Under the pieces are notes generated by a model. It was not told the origin of the DNA. It was given only the letters and a program-made list of their open reading frames with translations, and ran no database searches. A stretch of DNA of 64,000 bases from Pollenia angustigena (Eukaryota > Arthropoda > Insecta > Diptera > Polleniidae): positions 91,709,285-91,773,284 of the forward strand of contig OV884056.1 in NCBI GenBank assembly GCA_930367215.1, in the 5' to 3' direction. Both the position numbers and the translations under genes were made by a program. Positions 19,599 through 31,953 of this stretch are shown here, piece after piece; the stretch's first letter is position 1, and every line of letters begins with the position of its first letter.

Positions 19599-19812
19599 CT
19601 GCATGAATGATTCATTCATGCCTCTTTAGCATACACACAAAACCAATACATTAACAAACTCATGAGAGATAACAAGCACAATTAATTTATTCATTCAAAC
19701 AATTCGTTCATTTATTTAAACAATTCATTCATTCTTTCAAACAATATATTCATACATTTAAATTCATAATGGAATAAATGCACATTTTTCTGTTTTAATG
19801 ACATTCATGCAG
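19599..19812. mobile_element. Short ATTCATTCA-rich MITE
   Basis: Ends CTGCATGAATG and CATTCATGCAG are inverted, and the interior is dominated by repeated ATTCATTCA and CAAACAATTC blocks. It lies between two copies of family Y. Confidence 0.5.
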
Positions 19813-19902
19813 GTCTCTAGTTCATATGTTTAAACATGAAGTAGTTTTAAGACTACAAGGAGGTCCAGTCCTAAGATATCGAAATGTTAAATATATGTAC
19901 AT

Positions 19903-22182
19903 TAGACTGCCACTTAAAAAAAAAATCTTGCAGTTCCCCACAGATCGGTTCCTTTTCCCAAAAAAGTAATTGTTGCAAAATTTTATTCAATTCGGTTGGG
20001 GGGAAATGGCGCCTCAAAGCCCCCAAAGTTTACTAAAATCAGCATTTTTGCACAAAAGTTGACTTTGGGCTTGAATAACTCAGCTATTACCCATTACTCA
20101 TAAAAATGACATATTACTGAAATGAAGGAAATTTAACGCTGAATAATTCTGCCAAAGAAAGTTTTTGATTATCTCCAACCGTTTTCGATTTATACCCCCA
20201 CAAACAAGATTTGCGCCTTCAATAAGTTAATTTGCAAAACGTTAAATTTTTAGTTATTTATTGTGTTACGTATGTAGGTTTTATAACAATGAATTAATAG
20301 TTTGTATTGAGTAAAGTGTATTTGTTGCAGTCAGGAAACCTGCGGCGATAATCTTGAACTACTTGTAGTATATATTGTTTTTGTTCTTCATTTGTTGATA
20401 GTATGGAATTATAATCTTGTATCAATATAACCCCCCTTTCTGCCGCATCATTCACAACTTTTATCGTTTTAATTTTTTCTATTGCCTCTTTATAATTTTC
20501 ATCTACTTCCCACACAGAGGGTGGCTTTTTTAAAAAGTTTATATTTATATTAAATCTGGTAAAAAAATTTAATGTTGTTTTCGAAACAAACTGTTCGATG
20601 CCCTCTTCCAGGATTTCAGAAATTGTTACATTTGCCTTTTTATCATTTTGTTTAGACGATGATTCTCTATTAAATCTTTCCACCATTTTCGCCTTAGTCT
20701 CCGAATTTACGCTTGAATCAAAAAAGGCAAAGGCGACAGCTTCTGAACCTAAATACCAAAGATGCCTACAAAATTTTTCAGACGCTATTTTTGAGATTTC
20801 GCTATCATATTTTGCATATTCGTGAAGCTTAATTAAAAAATTAAAATCACAAAAAGGTGCTTTTATTGGTAAAGGAGATGTGAACCATGCATCAGCATAA
20901 ATTTTTATAAGAAAGATAGAAATTTCGCATAAAGCCTTTTCATCTTTCTTGGTAAGCTCAAATTCATTTCTAAATAAAAATATTTTCAAACTGTATATGG
21001 CCTTTGACATCCATCTGGCATGATGCATAGCTCCTGGAGCTTTAATTTTTAAACCACGACTTGGTGTTTTCCCCAAGAATATTATTATAAGTTCAAGAAA
21101 TTCCCTATAATCGGCACGGGGCTGTTCGGCATTTAAAAATTTCTCCAAATTTGAAATTATGATTTCTATTTCACTTGCACAGAATTTTTTCTCAACTCTT
21201 TTGTCACTAATGCCACTGCTAATGTTTTTGACATTTATTTTTGGCCACGCTTTCTGAAATTTCTGGAAAATGACAACATTAGGGTTTTCGGACTTTGAAA
21301 TTTTTAAATCAAACACGCTTTTTAAAACTAGTTCATAGATATGATGCCGGCATGGTAAATACAAAAGTTCTTTTTCTAACAAGTTTTCAAGAATCGTAGC
21401 TGTTCCGTTTAGACGACCGGTGTTCACTGCTGTTGTATCAAAAACTAACGCTTTCACTTTATCTTGTAAACCCCACTCGTAAACAGCTTTACAAATAGCT
21501 AATGCTTGGGCTCTTCCAGTGCTTGTGTCTAAAGGTGGAACCTCGAGTAAATGCTCAATTTCACCGTTGGAGATTATAATAGGGAGCCGGTCTACTTTCT
21601 GTTTTCCTTCTAATCCTGGAAGTAGTTTCCCGTCCCAATGCAAACAAACAGTTTCCAAATCAGTATTTTTCATCTTGGCTTTGATTTCATCAGCGTAGGT
21701 AAGTTCAAACATCAAAACACTTTTGTAAATTCTTTGTGTTTACAGATTTTAAGGGGATATACATATATCTGCTTATTAGCCTACCTACATACGTAATACA
21801 ATAAATAACACAAAATTTAACGTTTTGCAAATTAACTTATTGAAGGCGCAAATCTTGTTTGGGGTGGTATAAATCGAAAACGGTTGGAGATAATCAAAAA
21901 CTTTCTTTGGCAAAATTATTCAGCGTTAAATTTCCTTCATTTCAGTAATATGTCATTTTAATGAGTAATGGGTAATAGCTGAGTTATTCAAGCCCAAAGT
22001 CAACTTTTGTGCAAAAATGCTGATTTTAGTAAACTTTGGGGGCTTTGAGGCGCCATTTCCCCCCAACCGAATTGAATAAAATTTTGCAACAATTACTTTT
22101 TTGTGAAAAGGAACCGATCTGTGGGGAACTGCAAGATTAATTCACATAAACAAAAAATCCCATATGCGCTAATGGCAGTCTA
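19903..22182 (-). mobile_element. DNA transposon with ~380-bp inverted termini, probably hAT-like
   Basis: The 10-bp ends TAGACTGCCA and TGGCAGTCTA are inverted. After a few unmatched bases the homology resumes at ATCTTGCAGTTCCCC and continues to about 20279 and 21781, so each terminus is close to 380-400 bp. Flanks are ATGTACAT on both sides (19895-19902, 22183-22190). Eight bases and the nTnnnnAn pattern fit hAT, although the palindromic flank could alternatively be part of the terminus. The flanking MITE confirms the borders. It carries one long ORF between the termini on the minus strand. Left and right termini are over 95% alike, so it is not old. Confidence 0.85.
20294..21712 (-). CDS. 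Transposase-like protein of unassigned family
   Basis: 472 residues from the first ATG (21712; one TTG codon precedes it in the open frame). No frameshift or internal stop. Visible motifs: HWDGKLLPGLEG near 28; a first acidic block VFDTTAVNTGRLNGTATILE near 91; LPCRHHIYELVL near 120, a CRHH motif that may bind metal; AERGVILIQDYN near 425; and a C-terminal EEQKQYILQVVQDYRRRFPD. The block order D.., CRHH.., late E resembles an RNase H-fold DDE transposase with an inserted helical domain, as in hAT enzymes, but the usual hAT motifs are not obvious. I recognise similar insect ORFs of unknown name only vaguely. A DNA-binding zinc finger expected at the N-terminus is not present, so this copy may lack a 5' part or exon. 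It lies entirely between the two long termini. Function as transposase is inferred from that position. Confidence 0.7.
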   Translation of the reverse strand: MFELTYADEIKAKMKNTDLETVCLHWDGKLLPGLEGKQKVDRLPIIISNGEIEHLLEVPPLDTSTGRAQALAICKAVYEWGLQDKVKALVFDTTAVNTGRLNGTATILENLLEKELLYLPCRHHIYELVLKSVFDLKISKSENPNVVIFQKFQKAWPKINVKNISSGISDKRVEKKFCASEIEIIISNLEKFLNAEQPRADYREFLELIIIFLGKTPSRGLKIKAPGAMHHARWMSKAIYSLKIFLFRNEFELTKKDEKALCEISIFLIKIYADAWFTSPLPIKAPFCDFNFLIKLHEYAKYDSEISKIASEKFCRHLWYLGSEAVAFAFFDSSVNSETKAKMVERFNRESSSKQNDKKANVTISEILEEGIEQFVSKTTLNFFTRFNININFLKKPPSVWEVDENYKEAIEKIKTIKVVNDAAERGVILIQDYNSILSTNEEQKQYILQVVQDYRRRFPDCNKYTLLNTNY

Positions 22183-22270
22183 ATGTACATGTTTTTCAAT
22201 ACATTTGGGTTACCTTTGGACTAGTCCTAGTTTTACATTTGCGTATCGACTAATCGTATTATTTGCAAGG

Positions 22271-22570
22271 TATTATAACAGTTTCACACGAAATGCCAAA
22301 CTTAGTATACCCGTAATTCTCAACCACAATGTGCTTGAGTTGGCTTAAGCGAATGAGCCATGTATTCGCTCAGTTATATGAGACAAACCATATTGAACTT
22401 AAGGAAACTTTTTGCTAAGTTTAATGAAACTGTCATTTGCTTAAGCAAGGTTCGAATCTAATCGCACATTCCGTACGGAATCAAATGTTTTTTTATTTTG
22501 TTTTTGTTTTCTGAAATACATTTGAGAGACTTTTTGTTAATTTTTGACAGTAGGTTAAGCAAGGCTATGC
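22271..22570. other. No feature recognised
   Basis: Unique-looking sequence between family Y and the 469-bp repeats. No coding frame or paired repeat seen. Confidence 0.45.
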
Positions 22571-23860
22571 ATATTTGTAACAATATCAAAGCTTGAACAA
22601 AACACATCAACAATAAACAACAGTGGGTTTATCTCATCTTACATTCCCCACTACAATTAGTTGAAATTCTCTCAACATTAATTGTAGTTGTAAGCAGGTT
22701 AAAAAAAACAAAATAAAAACAACAACAACTTACAAAAGATGTTGTCAATTAAGTATTTTTTAGGCCGTGCACTTGCCTGTTTATTATCAAAAAGTAATTT
22801 CAATTTTTGGGAATACAACATTTTAATTTCAAAAGATTTTGCTATTCGTGCTTAATTCCCAGTTTTTATTCTTGACAAAAACACTTGAAATTTATTGTTG
22901 ATGGGATAAGCTATTCCTATGCATTTCACTGGTTGCTTAGGCCAGATCATCAGGAAACTTCATCCATAAAGATTTTAGACAAACTAAAGATATTAAACCA
23001 AATAAAACTGTTAAACGTATAAGAATTATAGCAACAGTTCTACTTGTAACAATATCAAAGCTTGAACAAAACACATCAACAATAAACAACAGTGGGTTTA
23101 TCTCATCTTACATTCCCCACTACAATTAGTTGAAATTCTCTCAACATTAATTGTAGTTGTAAGCAGGTTAAGAAAAACAAAATAAAAACAACAACAACTT
23201 GCAAAAGATGTTGTCAATTAAGTATTTTTTAGGCCGTGCACTTGCCTGTTTATTATCAAAAAGTAATTTCAATTTTTGGGAATACAAAATTTTAATTTCA
23301 AAATATTTTGCTATTCGTGCTTAATTCCCAGTTTTTATTCTTGACAAAAACACTTGAAATTTATTGTTGATGGTATAAGCTATTCCTATGCATTTCACTG
23401 GTTGCTTAGGCCATATCATCAGGAAACTTTATCCATAAAGATTTTAGACAAACTAAAGATATTAAACCAAATAAAACTGTTAAACGTATAAGAATTATAG
23501 CAACAGTTCTACTTGTAACAATATCAAAGCTTGAACAAAACACATCAACAATAAACAACAGTGGGTTTATCTCATCTTACATTCCCCACTACAATTAGTT
23601 GAAATTCTCTCAACATTTGACAAACTAAAGATGTCTAAAATCTTTATGGATGAAGTTTCCTGATGATCTGGCCTAAGCAACCAGTGAAATGCATAGGAAT
23701 AGCTTATCCCATCAACAATAAATTTCAAGTGTTTTTGTCAAGAATAAAAACTGGGAATTAAGCACGAATAGCAAAATCTTTTGAAATTAAAATTTTGTAT
23801 TCCCAAAAATTTAAATTACTTTTTGATAATTAAAATAATTATTAAAAATAATTATTAAAG
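22571..23860. repeat. 469-bp tandem repeat with an inverted terminal part
   Basis: CAATATCAAAGCTTGAAC begins units at 22581, 23050 and 23519, exactly 469 bp apart. Units 1 and 2 are full and nearly identical. Unit 3 breaks off near 23616. From 23617 to about 23830 the sequence is the reverse complement of the middle of the unit (CTGATGATCTGGCCTAAGC, complement of GCTTAGGCCAGATCATCAG). A diverged copy continues at about 24240-24520, and a 70-bp fragment lies at 39.6 kb. No coding frame. Confidence 0.85.
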
Positions 23861-24232
23861 GGCTCTGGAGACTTTCAAATAAACCCGTCAATCAGTGCAT
23901 ATGTGTTAGTGTCGTTTATTTGAGGCTTTTTTGGAGACGTACAAATAAACCCGTCAATCAACATTTGTAATTTTGATTTCATAGGGTTCTTTTCAAACAA
24001 TGTCAAGTATTTATATTTTTTTTCTTCCGTACATGACAACATACACAAAGCAAATAAAATTTTTTTTGTCAATCACAACTGGAGACTATCAAATAATCAG
24101 CCATCAAATAAAAAAATCAAAACTTTTTGATTTTCATCAAGCATTGCCGACAACGCGTATGCGTACCCGAAAAAGAACGACTGCACGCACACAACTATGT
24201 GATTGATGTATTTATTTGATAGTCTCCCGGGC
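23861..24232. mobile_element. MITE with GGAGACT(T/A)TCAAATAAA ends
   Basis: Left end GGCTCTGGAGACTTTCAAAT and the complement of the right end GCCCGGGAGACTATCAAATA are inverted repeats, and TCAATCA follows both. Part of the left end is repeated in direct orientation at about 23929. It sits between the reversed 469-bp segment and a further diverged unit. Confidence 0.65.
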
Positions 24233-24530
24233 GTTTAAGATTTTTGAATGACGTGCTAAATTCCCAATTTTTCATATTTGACAAATACACTGACATTTAT
24301 TGTTGAGGGAAAGCCAGCTTCTATGCGCATTTCACTGGTTGCTTAGGCCAGATCATCAGGAAACCTTTTCCAAAGATTTTAGAAAAGCTAAAAATATTAT
24401 ACAAATAAAACCCTAAAGCGAATAAGAATTTCAAACACTTTAAGTCCTACTTGTAACAATATCAAAGAGTAAACAAAGCACCAACAATAAACAGTGAGTT
24501 TATCTTTTCTTACATAATGTTTAGTAAATT
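24233..24530. repeat. Diverged partial copy of the 469-bp unit
   Basis: Shares TTTATTGTTGA, GCATTTCACTGGTTGCTTAG, CAGATCATCAGGAAAC and TACTTGTAACAATATCAAAG with the units at 22.6-23.6 kb, with many differences. Confidence 0.7.
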
Positions 24531-25483
24531 AATAAAAAATTTAAAAAATAAAGCTTTGTTCACAACAGGCAGCAACATTGCCACTGGTGTTCATAATAGA
24601 GCAACAATTTTTTTCGCGACCACACATTTCAAATAAGGAAACTGTTTGCAAATTTTGTCCAAAGCAGCATTATATATTTAGTATTATTTGTTGGAACCAA
24701 GGCGAATTCATAAAGGTGACATTTTCCAGTCATCTGTTTATTGTTTATTTTTTTGTGTGTATACTGAATGTCAAGCTTTGTTTACATTTTGTGAAAAAAT
24801 TAATTCAAATTTAAAATTCAATAAAAATTAAAATAGTTGAAAATAAAACTTATTTAAATTTTATAAAACAAAAAAAAAAGTGGAAAAATATAAACACAAG
24901 AAATTAAAAATGTGTAAGGAATGAGTGGAGCCACAATTAATTTGCAATTGAGGGGTTTCTTAAGCAATCGTGTATATTTTATTAACAAAAAAATTTCCTT
25001 TTTTATATTTTCAACAAATATTTTTGATATTCATTCTAACTTTTTACAAAAACAAAATACATAGTATTTTACAATAAAAAGGGATAGCTAGCATAACTCT
25101 ATCTCATGATGCGGCCACCTTTATAAATTCGCCTTGGTTGGAACATTTTGTTAAAATTTTCATTCAAAACTAAATAAAATTATTTTAAACGTCAGAAACA
25201 ATTTCATACAAACTGTTGCTGAAGTTCTAGTTGACTCAGCCAAGGCCCATTGAAAAGGTCTGCGCAAGAAGCCTGATGATCATTGTTTTCGTTCTTTTGA
25301 GCTTTCAAAATTTGTTTACATACACGTTTTTTCCTTTTGCTTTGTATATGTGGTAGTAAGTTTTTGACAGCTTAAAAGAAAAAGTTTTTTGTTTTTGTAC
25401 AAGTAAGCAGACCTGATGGATGGGCCTTGGACTCAGCTTTTTAAAAAAAACTTTAGTTACATTTTTGTTTATAAAATGAAAGA
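24531..25483. other. No feature recognised
   Basis: A+T-rich, with short open frames below 80 codons that have no recognisable content. Confidence 0.45.
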
Positions 25484-26170
25484 AACAAGTAAGAAAGTAT
25501 AGTCGGTCAAGCCCGACCATATGATACCCTACACCACAGTATTTAAAAACACATCATGATTATGTGTCCATGTAAATATGGATTTATCTATGTTAATAAA
25601 CTTCATGAAAATCGGTTTGAAAGTTTGTGAAAGGCAGAAATTGCCCCCTGCCTCCCCTTGTGGTCCTATGTTTTAAAAACTGTATAGCTAATGTGTCCCT
25701 ATAGATATGGATCTATCTATGTTTTAAATTTCATTAAAATCGGTTTGAGAGGCAGAAATTGCCCCTACCTCCCCTCGTGATCTGATTTTTTTTTTAAATT
25801 TACATTTTGTGTCCATATAGATATGGTTCTATCTATGTTTTAAAGTTCATTAAAATCGGTTTGAAAGTTTTTGAGAGGAAGAAACTTGTCCCTATCTTCC
25901 CTCGTGGTCCTACGACTCGGCCCTTTTTCAATAGGCTTGGTCCTTGTGCCAATAAGAACCTATGACCCAAATTTTATCAAATTATCTCTAAAATTGCGAC
26001 CTGTACTTTGCGCACAAGGTTACATGGACATCCAGCCAGCCAGCCGGACGGACATCGTTAGTTTTACTCAGAAAGTGATTCTGAGTCGATCGGTATACTT
26101 TAAGGTGGGTCTAGGACCATTATTTTAAGGCGTTACACACATCAGCACAAATGCGTAATACCCCTGTAGT
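25484..26170 (+). repeat. Dispersed repeat with AGTCGG..CCGACC hairpin end
   Basis: It begins ACAAGTAAGAAAGTATAGTC and a short hairpin (GTCGGTCAAGCCCGAC), then GATACCCTACACCAC. It ends near ACATCAGCACAAATGCGTAA followed by TACCC. Inside are three near-copies of an approximately 115-bp block ending TTAAAATCGGTTTGA, then CAGCCAGCCGGACGGACATC and AAGTGATTCTGAGTCGATCG. Other copies are at 44068-46537 (same orientation) and 48832-50488 (reverse), and an end is at 35.7 kb. Non-coding; class not assigned. Confidence 0.75.
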
Positions 26171-28440
26171 AAATAAAATAGTCAGTTGCAAAAAACACTA
26201 ACTATAAATTAACTATTTTTCAAATGACTACAAATTGGTTTAATTCTCATGCAGATAACAACCAAACATTTTTCATAGAGGCACACGTAAAACACAAACA
26301 AAAGAAAATAAGTAAAACAAGCATGCCATGAAGTCAAATGAAAAAATATATACAAACATATTTAAATATTAATAATTATTGAAAATATTTAAAAAGGAAC
26401 GCAATACAAATCTGTTTATGAACAAGAAATTATGTAGCATATTTATTTCAGAACTAGTATTCATCATAATTTAATGCAATTTCATGCAAAATTTTGTTAA
26501 ATAATTATTTCTATATAAAAATATATACAGATATACATACATACATATGTACATAAATACATACATTTTGACAAAAAGTATTTAATATTTAAATAATTTA
26601 TTATAAACTGGCTACACTATTAATTAACTACAAATAGGTTGAAAAATAAGTAGTTAGTAGTCAGTTTAAAAGTCATGCAAAGATGGCCAATTGACTATTG
26701 CCTATGACATGCCCATGTTAAAATAATGAGTCGTCGACAAGAAAAAAAGTCACTTAATCAACTAGATGTGGTTATAAAAAAACCAGTTTGAAGTTACTTA
26801 AAAATGTGTTTGACTTCCTACAGGGACCCTCTTCACTATTGTGGTGTGAGTATAAATATATGAAATACTTTAAGAAGAAATAAGATAGAAGAAAAACGAA
26901 ATTGTTGCTCGGATTGTGAACTGTTTATACAAAACTGTATAAATATGAGAATAATGGTTCTTTAGTATTTATCAGCCTAAACGCATGAATTTGGACTGTA
27001 CTAAATTTTGGTTGTTGGGTAGTTTTCAAGCACTTGGAACTTGAACATGAACTGAATTGAATAATTAAACAATTTAAGTAATTTAATTTAACTACTACCT
27101 TTATTAAATTTATTGTGATATTTATACTAATACTAAATACAAATTATGCTGACATAACCAAATAATGAATTAAAATGAATGCTGTTTTGGCCAATCAATA
27201 AAAGTGAACGTAACATTTTTAAAACACGACACAAAGCAGCACAAGACAACACTAAAAATGCCGAAGACAAAATCAAGGGCAATTTAAGGCAACAGCAACG
27301 CCAATTTTTCTTAGAAAATACCAAACATATGTTAACAGTCATCGAAATATGGCAATATTGCCAACGGGAATACGAAATTGAAACAAAACATAAAAAACGG
27401 CGTTGTTTACTGTTGACGACGCCAAATAGAATAAGGGTGAAGGTTGAGTGTGAGATAATACCCTTTTTTGCATCTGCGCTAAATTCTTCTTTATGCAAGC
27501 AATTATTTTTTTTATTAACTTTTTTCTTGTGTTTGCCTACAATTGTGTTATATTGTGATTTATAGTTATATTGTGATTGGTAAAAACACTTTTGGATTTT
27601 CGTTTGTTTTACTTTTATTTAATATTATTTTTTTTGCGCAAAATTTTTAACAACAGCTGACTTTATGGAAGTTCAGTGTTGTTAACGCTTATTAGAATTC
27701 AAAGAAAATTTAATGTTAAAAATCGCTACAACAGTGGTGAATATCGCTTTAGTACAAACTTTGAATTCAATATTTAACACGCTAAATACACATGAGTGTA
27801 AAACGTAGCTATTATTATGTTCCATTGTAATTAAGAAAAATGTATCACTTTGTAAAGGTGCGTGATAATGCATTATTATTTTTTAGAAAAGCAAACAACA
27901 TAAATCTAGTATCTTTTATAAACCAAATACGAAAATATTAAAGATAAAAGTTATTTTAAGACAATTGAGAGCTTTTTTTTTTGGCAATAGTATCAAAAAA
28001 TCAATTATACGTATAAAGATTGTTAAGTTCAGAGAAGTGGTATATGATATTTTTAATATTTTTTAATCTTTTAAATATAAATTTAAGATACCATAAAGTA
28101 TATATCTTTGACGTTAGGCAACAGGTCTTAAGTCAAAAACTATAGTGTTTCGTAATGTTAAATATAAAATTATTTATTTTGTGTATTTCATAAACTTTTT
28201 TCCTAAAGAGCAGCTGATTACGATTAGAAGCAGTTGTGCTAGACATAAGTTTTTAATGCCAAATGAAAGGCAATAGAATTGAATTAAAGACAGTTAAAAA
28301 CGCAAAATCCTTTTGTGACTTGAGACCTTTTTGCCTTACGGCAAAGACATATTCCGGGGCCATCAGTAATTCTAAGTTGTGTTTCAAAGAGTTTCTAGTA
28401 CTCCTGGCAGTTTGTGATTGAAGTACAACATAATCGGCTC
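26171..28440. other. Mostly unique A+T-rich sequence, no supported gene
   Basis: Contains an ATACATAC-type microsatellite near 26530. Around 27130-27565 the base composition is less A+T-rich and a 128-codon plus frame (27179-27565) occurs, but it has no domain and I do not call it. In another frame an ATG at 27493 opens 21 codons of strongly hydrophobic sequence; see findings. Confidence 0.4.
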
Positions 28441-29100
28441 AGTAAGAAAAAAATTTTGAACGCAAATATGAATCAACTTCCCTAAAAATATTTACAAAAT
28501 CTAACATAAATTGGTGGCGGAATGCACCGATTGTCCTTAAATTTCAACAAATTAGTTTTATGCGTCACAAAATTTTGCGTAGGTCGGCGGCCCATATTTT
28601 CCCAAGGCCCCATTTTAAGACCACTCTCAGTAATCATATTAGAATGGCTGAAAACGTAACGAGTAATGCTTTTGTGGTGCAATTAAGCGTAATCTACGTT
28701 CATAAGACTCGAAATCACACCACTAGATTTTCTTAAGTTCGAGTCTTAATTTATCATACGCCCCATTTAACACACAATCTCGGAAACACTACGCCCTTAA
28801 CCGCAAAACCTAATATGTAATATTGTTGAAAAATTTAGAACTTCAATTCATAGGCCCTATATAAAGCCCATTCTCAAAAATCAGCTTGATTAGCCTTAGT
28901 CTGAAGCAAATTTTAATATTGTGGTGAAATTTTGGATAAAACAACTTAAGACACGAGTCCCACATAGATTTACGAAAGTTTAAAAAAAGGGTTTCTTCAA
29001 AATTTCCCCGGAATCCCGAAATTATTTTCAGGGAAAGCGGGAATTGAAAACGATTGAAAATTCCGAGAATTTGCGGGACGGGAAATCCCTGAACCAAATT
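28441..29100. repeat. Diverged relative of the 153-bp-type blocks
   Basis: Blocks such as AAGGCCCCATTTTAAGACCA and CATACGCCCCATTTAACACA recall the CCCCATATAAACCC part of the 153-bp units and recur at roughly 150-170-bp spacing. The similarity is weak. Confidence 0.35.
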
Positions 29101-31953
29101 TTAATTACAAAAAAACAAATACAGATTCTTTTTTATATGTGTGCATTAGGGGTATAACCAATTTTTTGGCATAGTACCATGAGGTTAACCATGTCCTAGT
29201 AACCACGGAAATCATAATCTTTTGTAATATTTCTCAAAAAAGCTCACGCACCAATTGGTTTTTCTAAACCAATGCAATATTGAATATTCATAATTTTATA
29301 CGGTGTTTTTTATTCTTTTTTAATTTTTTTTTGTTAAAAAAGGTTAAAGATACGTTTTAGTTTGCGGAAAAATCTCTTACCATCTCCAAATATGAATGAA
29401 ATTTCATACTTGAGCTATTTTTTGTTTTATATAAACATATTATTAATTTTTCTTTACCAAAAAGAAAATTAAAAATTTTCAAAACTTCATCGCGGTTGGA
29501 GCGTGAACTTTTTTGACCTTAGCGAAAAAATAAATATACGTTCCCTTATACATAGTTGTTTATGCTCTATCGGACTGTGCTATGCCGATTTTGGTATTTT
29601 AAAAAATTGTTAAAAAGTTATATCCCTAATGTGCATATCGCTTTGTCTCATGTAGAAAAAAAGGAAAATGTACTGTATGTTTAAATACTTTAAATTGCTT
29701 GCAACCCCGTTATTGTTGATACTATTAAATTTAATTTTTGTGATGAGATGTATTTATGTGAAATTTACTTATTGGCTTCCCAAAAAAATCAATTTCGAAA
29801 AAAAATTGAGTTAGGGCTTTTCTACATGAGACCACCGATATAAAAAATTTAAATTATTGTTAATCTTTACACAAATGTTTTAAAGTAATAAATTTTACGT
29901 ATAAATAGAAACTAATCAAAAAACTGTGTCATTTTAGTACTTTAAAACCAGGTAGAATTGCGAAATTCCCAGTTTTTATTACTTTAAAACTTGTTTGTCA
30001 AACTTTGCACTTTTTTTCGTTTTAATTTGTTGTTTTTATCTACATGTCGTTTTTACTATGTAGTGTATAATGATAAATAAATAAATGAATTAAAATTAAT
30101 TGAAACAATTTTGTGCATTGTTGTTTGTTTTGTTGGTAAAAACTTTTTACTAAAAAGCATTTAATTTTTTACAACTACATACTTTGCTATTTGTTTAGTA
30201 TAAATGTTTTTTTTATTTATAGAGGGACAGTTTTATTAAATAACTAAACAATTTGATTCAATTAAATATTTAACAATATAGATTTTCATAAGCTCTTTTG
30301 TGTAGAACCCCCTTTTAGTTTAACTCATCATTTTAAACTGTAATCGAAGAATGAATTCCATGGAAAACAAATTGAAGTTAAAAGTTTTTTAAATGATTAT
30401 TTTAACAAAAAGTCCGAGTCTTAAACAAATATTCTGGGTTGGGGTCATAATTCCGAATGTCAAAACCCTGAATTTTAATATTCTGAACATTTGTACGATG
30501 TTGGTTTTAAAAATCGAGCGTTAGAATGCATGGTTGGGCTTTTAGCCGGGTGAAAGGGTTTCCCCTCTTTGGCTTAACAAACACCGGCTTCGCTAACTAA
30601 AGCTTCTTATTTGGGGATTTGATATCGGAATTTTTAAATTAAGAATTTAAAAATTCAGAATTTTGAGGTTAAGAATTCTGAAATTCGGAATTTACTAAAA
30701 TTCGGGATTTTGTTACTATCCCTATACACTCTTCACGATAATATTGAAACGAAATTTTTTTAGAGTATTAAATCGTCAGCTCAGAATTGGTTTGGCGCAT
30801 ATCATGGTTATTATTATTCTTTTGTTATGGTCCCTATCAAACTAAATCCCTTAAATCTTCTCGAATTGGCAGATTTTTAATACCAAATAAATTTTATATC
30901 TAAAGAATATTTGATCTAAATTTTATCACTAATTTTATAACTATCTAGTTCCAAAAACCTTATTTTAGGATCCATTAAAAAAAAAAACACAAAAATAAGG
31001 TTGTTTTTAGGCTCCTTTATTCTTCGTTTTGCTATAAAAACCACTTTTTACTCAATTTAATGAAAAAATATGCAATTTATGAAAAAATATTTTGCTAAAA
31101 ATTTTTGTTTTATGTGCAGTTTCCAAATGACAGGCAGTAAAATTGTACAGTAAAATTTATTTTTTGAATGCTTTTCATATAAGTTTGTTTTACTACACAA
31201 TCAATAGCTAGGAAACCGCACATAAATTAAAATTTTTGCATTTTTGCGCAATATAGCGTGGCAATATTTCAATTCAGAGTTAAATTATTAAAAGTAAGAA
31301 GTTGGATAAAAGTTAGTTATGAATTAACCCTGAGCTAACAGGCTGCTAAGCTTAATCGGCATTCTTGTTAACAGGTCGTTATACGAAGTGTACAAACGGT
31401 GGCTAACTTTTTGTTATAAATACGGCTGTTAATATTTAAACCCTCGAGAAAAACATGCATTTGCATGAAATTCCATAGTTACTCTCATTAGCAAAAACAC
31501 ATAAACACACTTTTTTCAATTCGGGTGGCTTATGATGTTTTAACAATAAGCCCGTCAATTGTACGTTCACCACAGCTCCCATTAAAATATTGCTCCCGCA
31601 AATAGTTTTTAAACTTTAACTTTCTTAGAAATGTTGGTATTAACATACAAATTGGTGGTAATAACTTTTACTATAGCTACTATTTCATGTCATAATGTTG
31701 TCCTCGTACATACAGAAAAAATTCAATGTAAAATCGTCGAAAACAAGGTTGATCTTACATTTTTCGGTAGTGATGTTGCATCATAGTTAAATACTTCATG
31801 TTAATTTAACATGATTTTACAATAACTTTCAAACAACATTTTAACTATAACTCATGCTTATTTAACATTCCAGTAAAAATAGAGCAAAATGACATTTGAT
31901 ATTAAAATAACACTACGAATACGTTAAATAAAAGTTATTTTAAGTAGAAACAA
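29101..31953. other. No feature recognised
   Basis: About 2.8 kb of A+T-rich sequence without a long frame or clear inverted ends. A short piece near 30772-30810 resembles the hairpin at 60040 (TTGGTTTGGCGCATATCATG). Confidence 0.45.

Larger units (their letters stand above)
19823..22270 (-). mobile_element. MITE family Y, copy 2, interrupted
   Basis: The right part (22191-22270) and left part (about 19823-19894) together reproduce copy 1 in reverse. Shared blocks include CAAATAATACGATTAGTC, GGACTAGTCC, GGTAACCCAAA, TTAACATT and GTAGTCTTAAAACTAC. The join is at ATGTACAT, where the 2.28-kb element is inserted, so family Y was the target. Confidence 0.65.

Noticed and set aside
22571..23620. 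CRISPR-like array
   Set aside because: Units are 469 bp with no short repeat-spacer structure, and the organism is a eukaryote.
27179..27565. 128-codon ORF as a host gene
   Set aside because: No domain, no signal of splicing, and similar-length frames occur by chance. The antisense strand also has a 121-codon frame.
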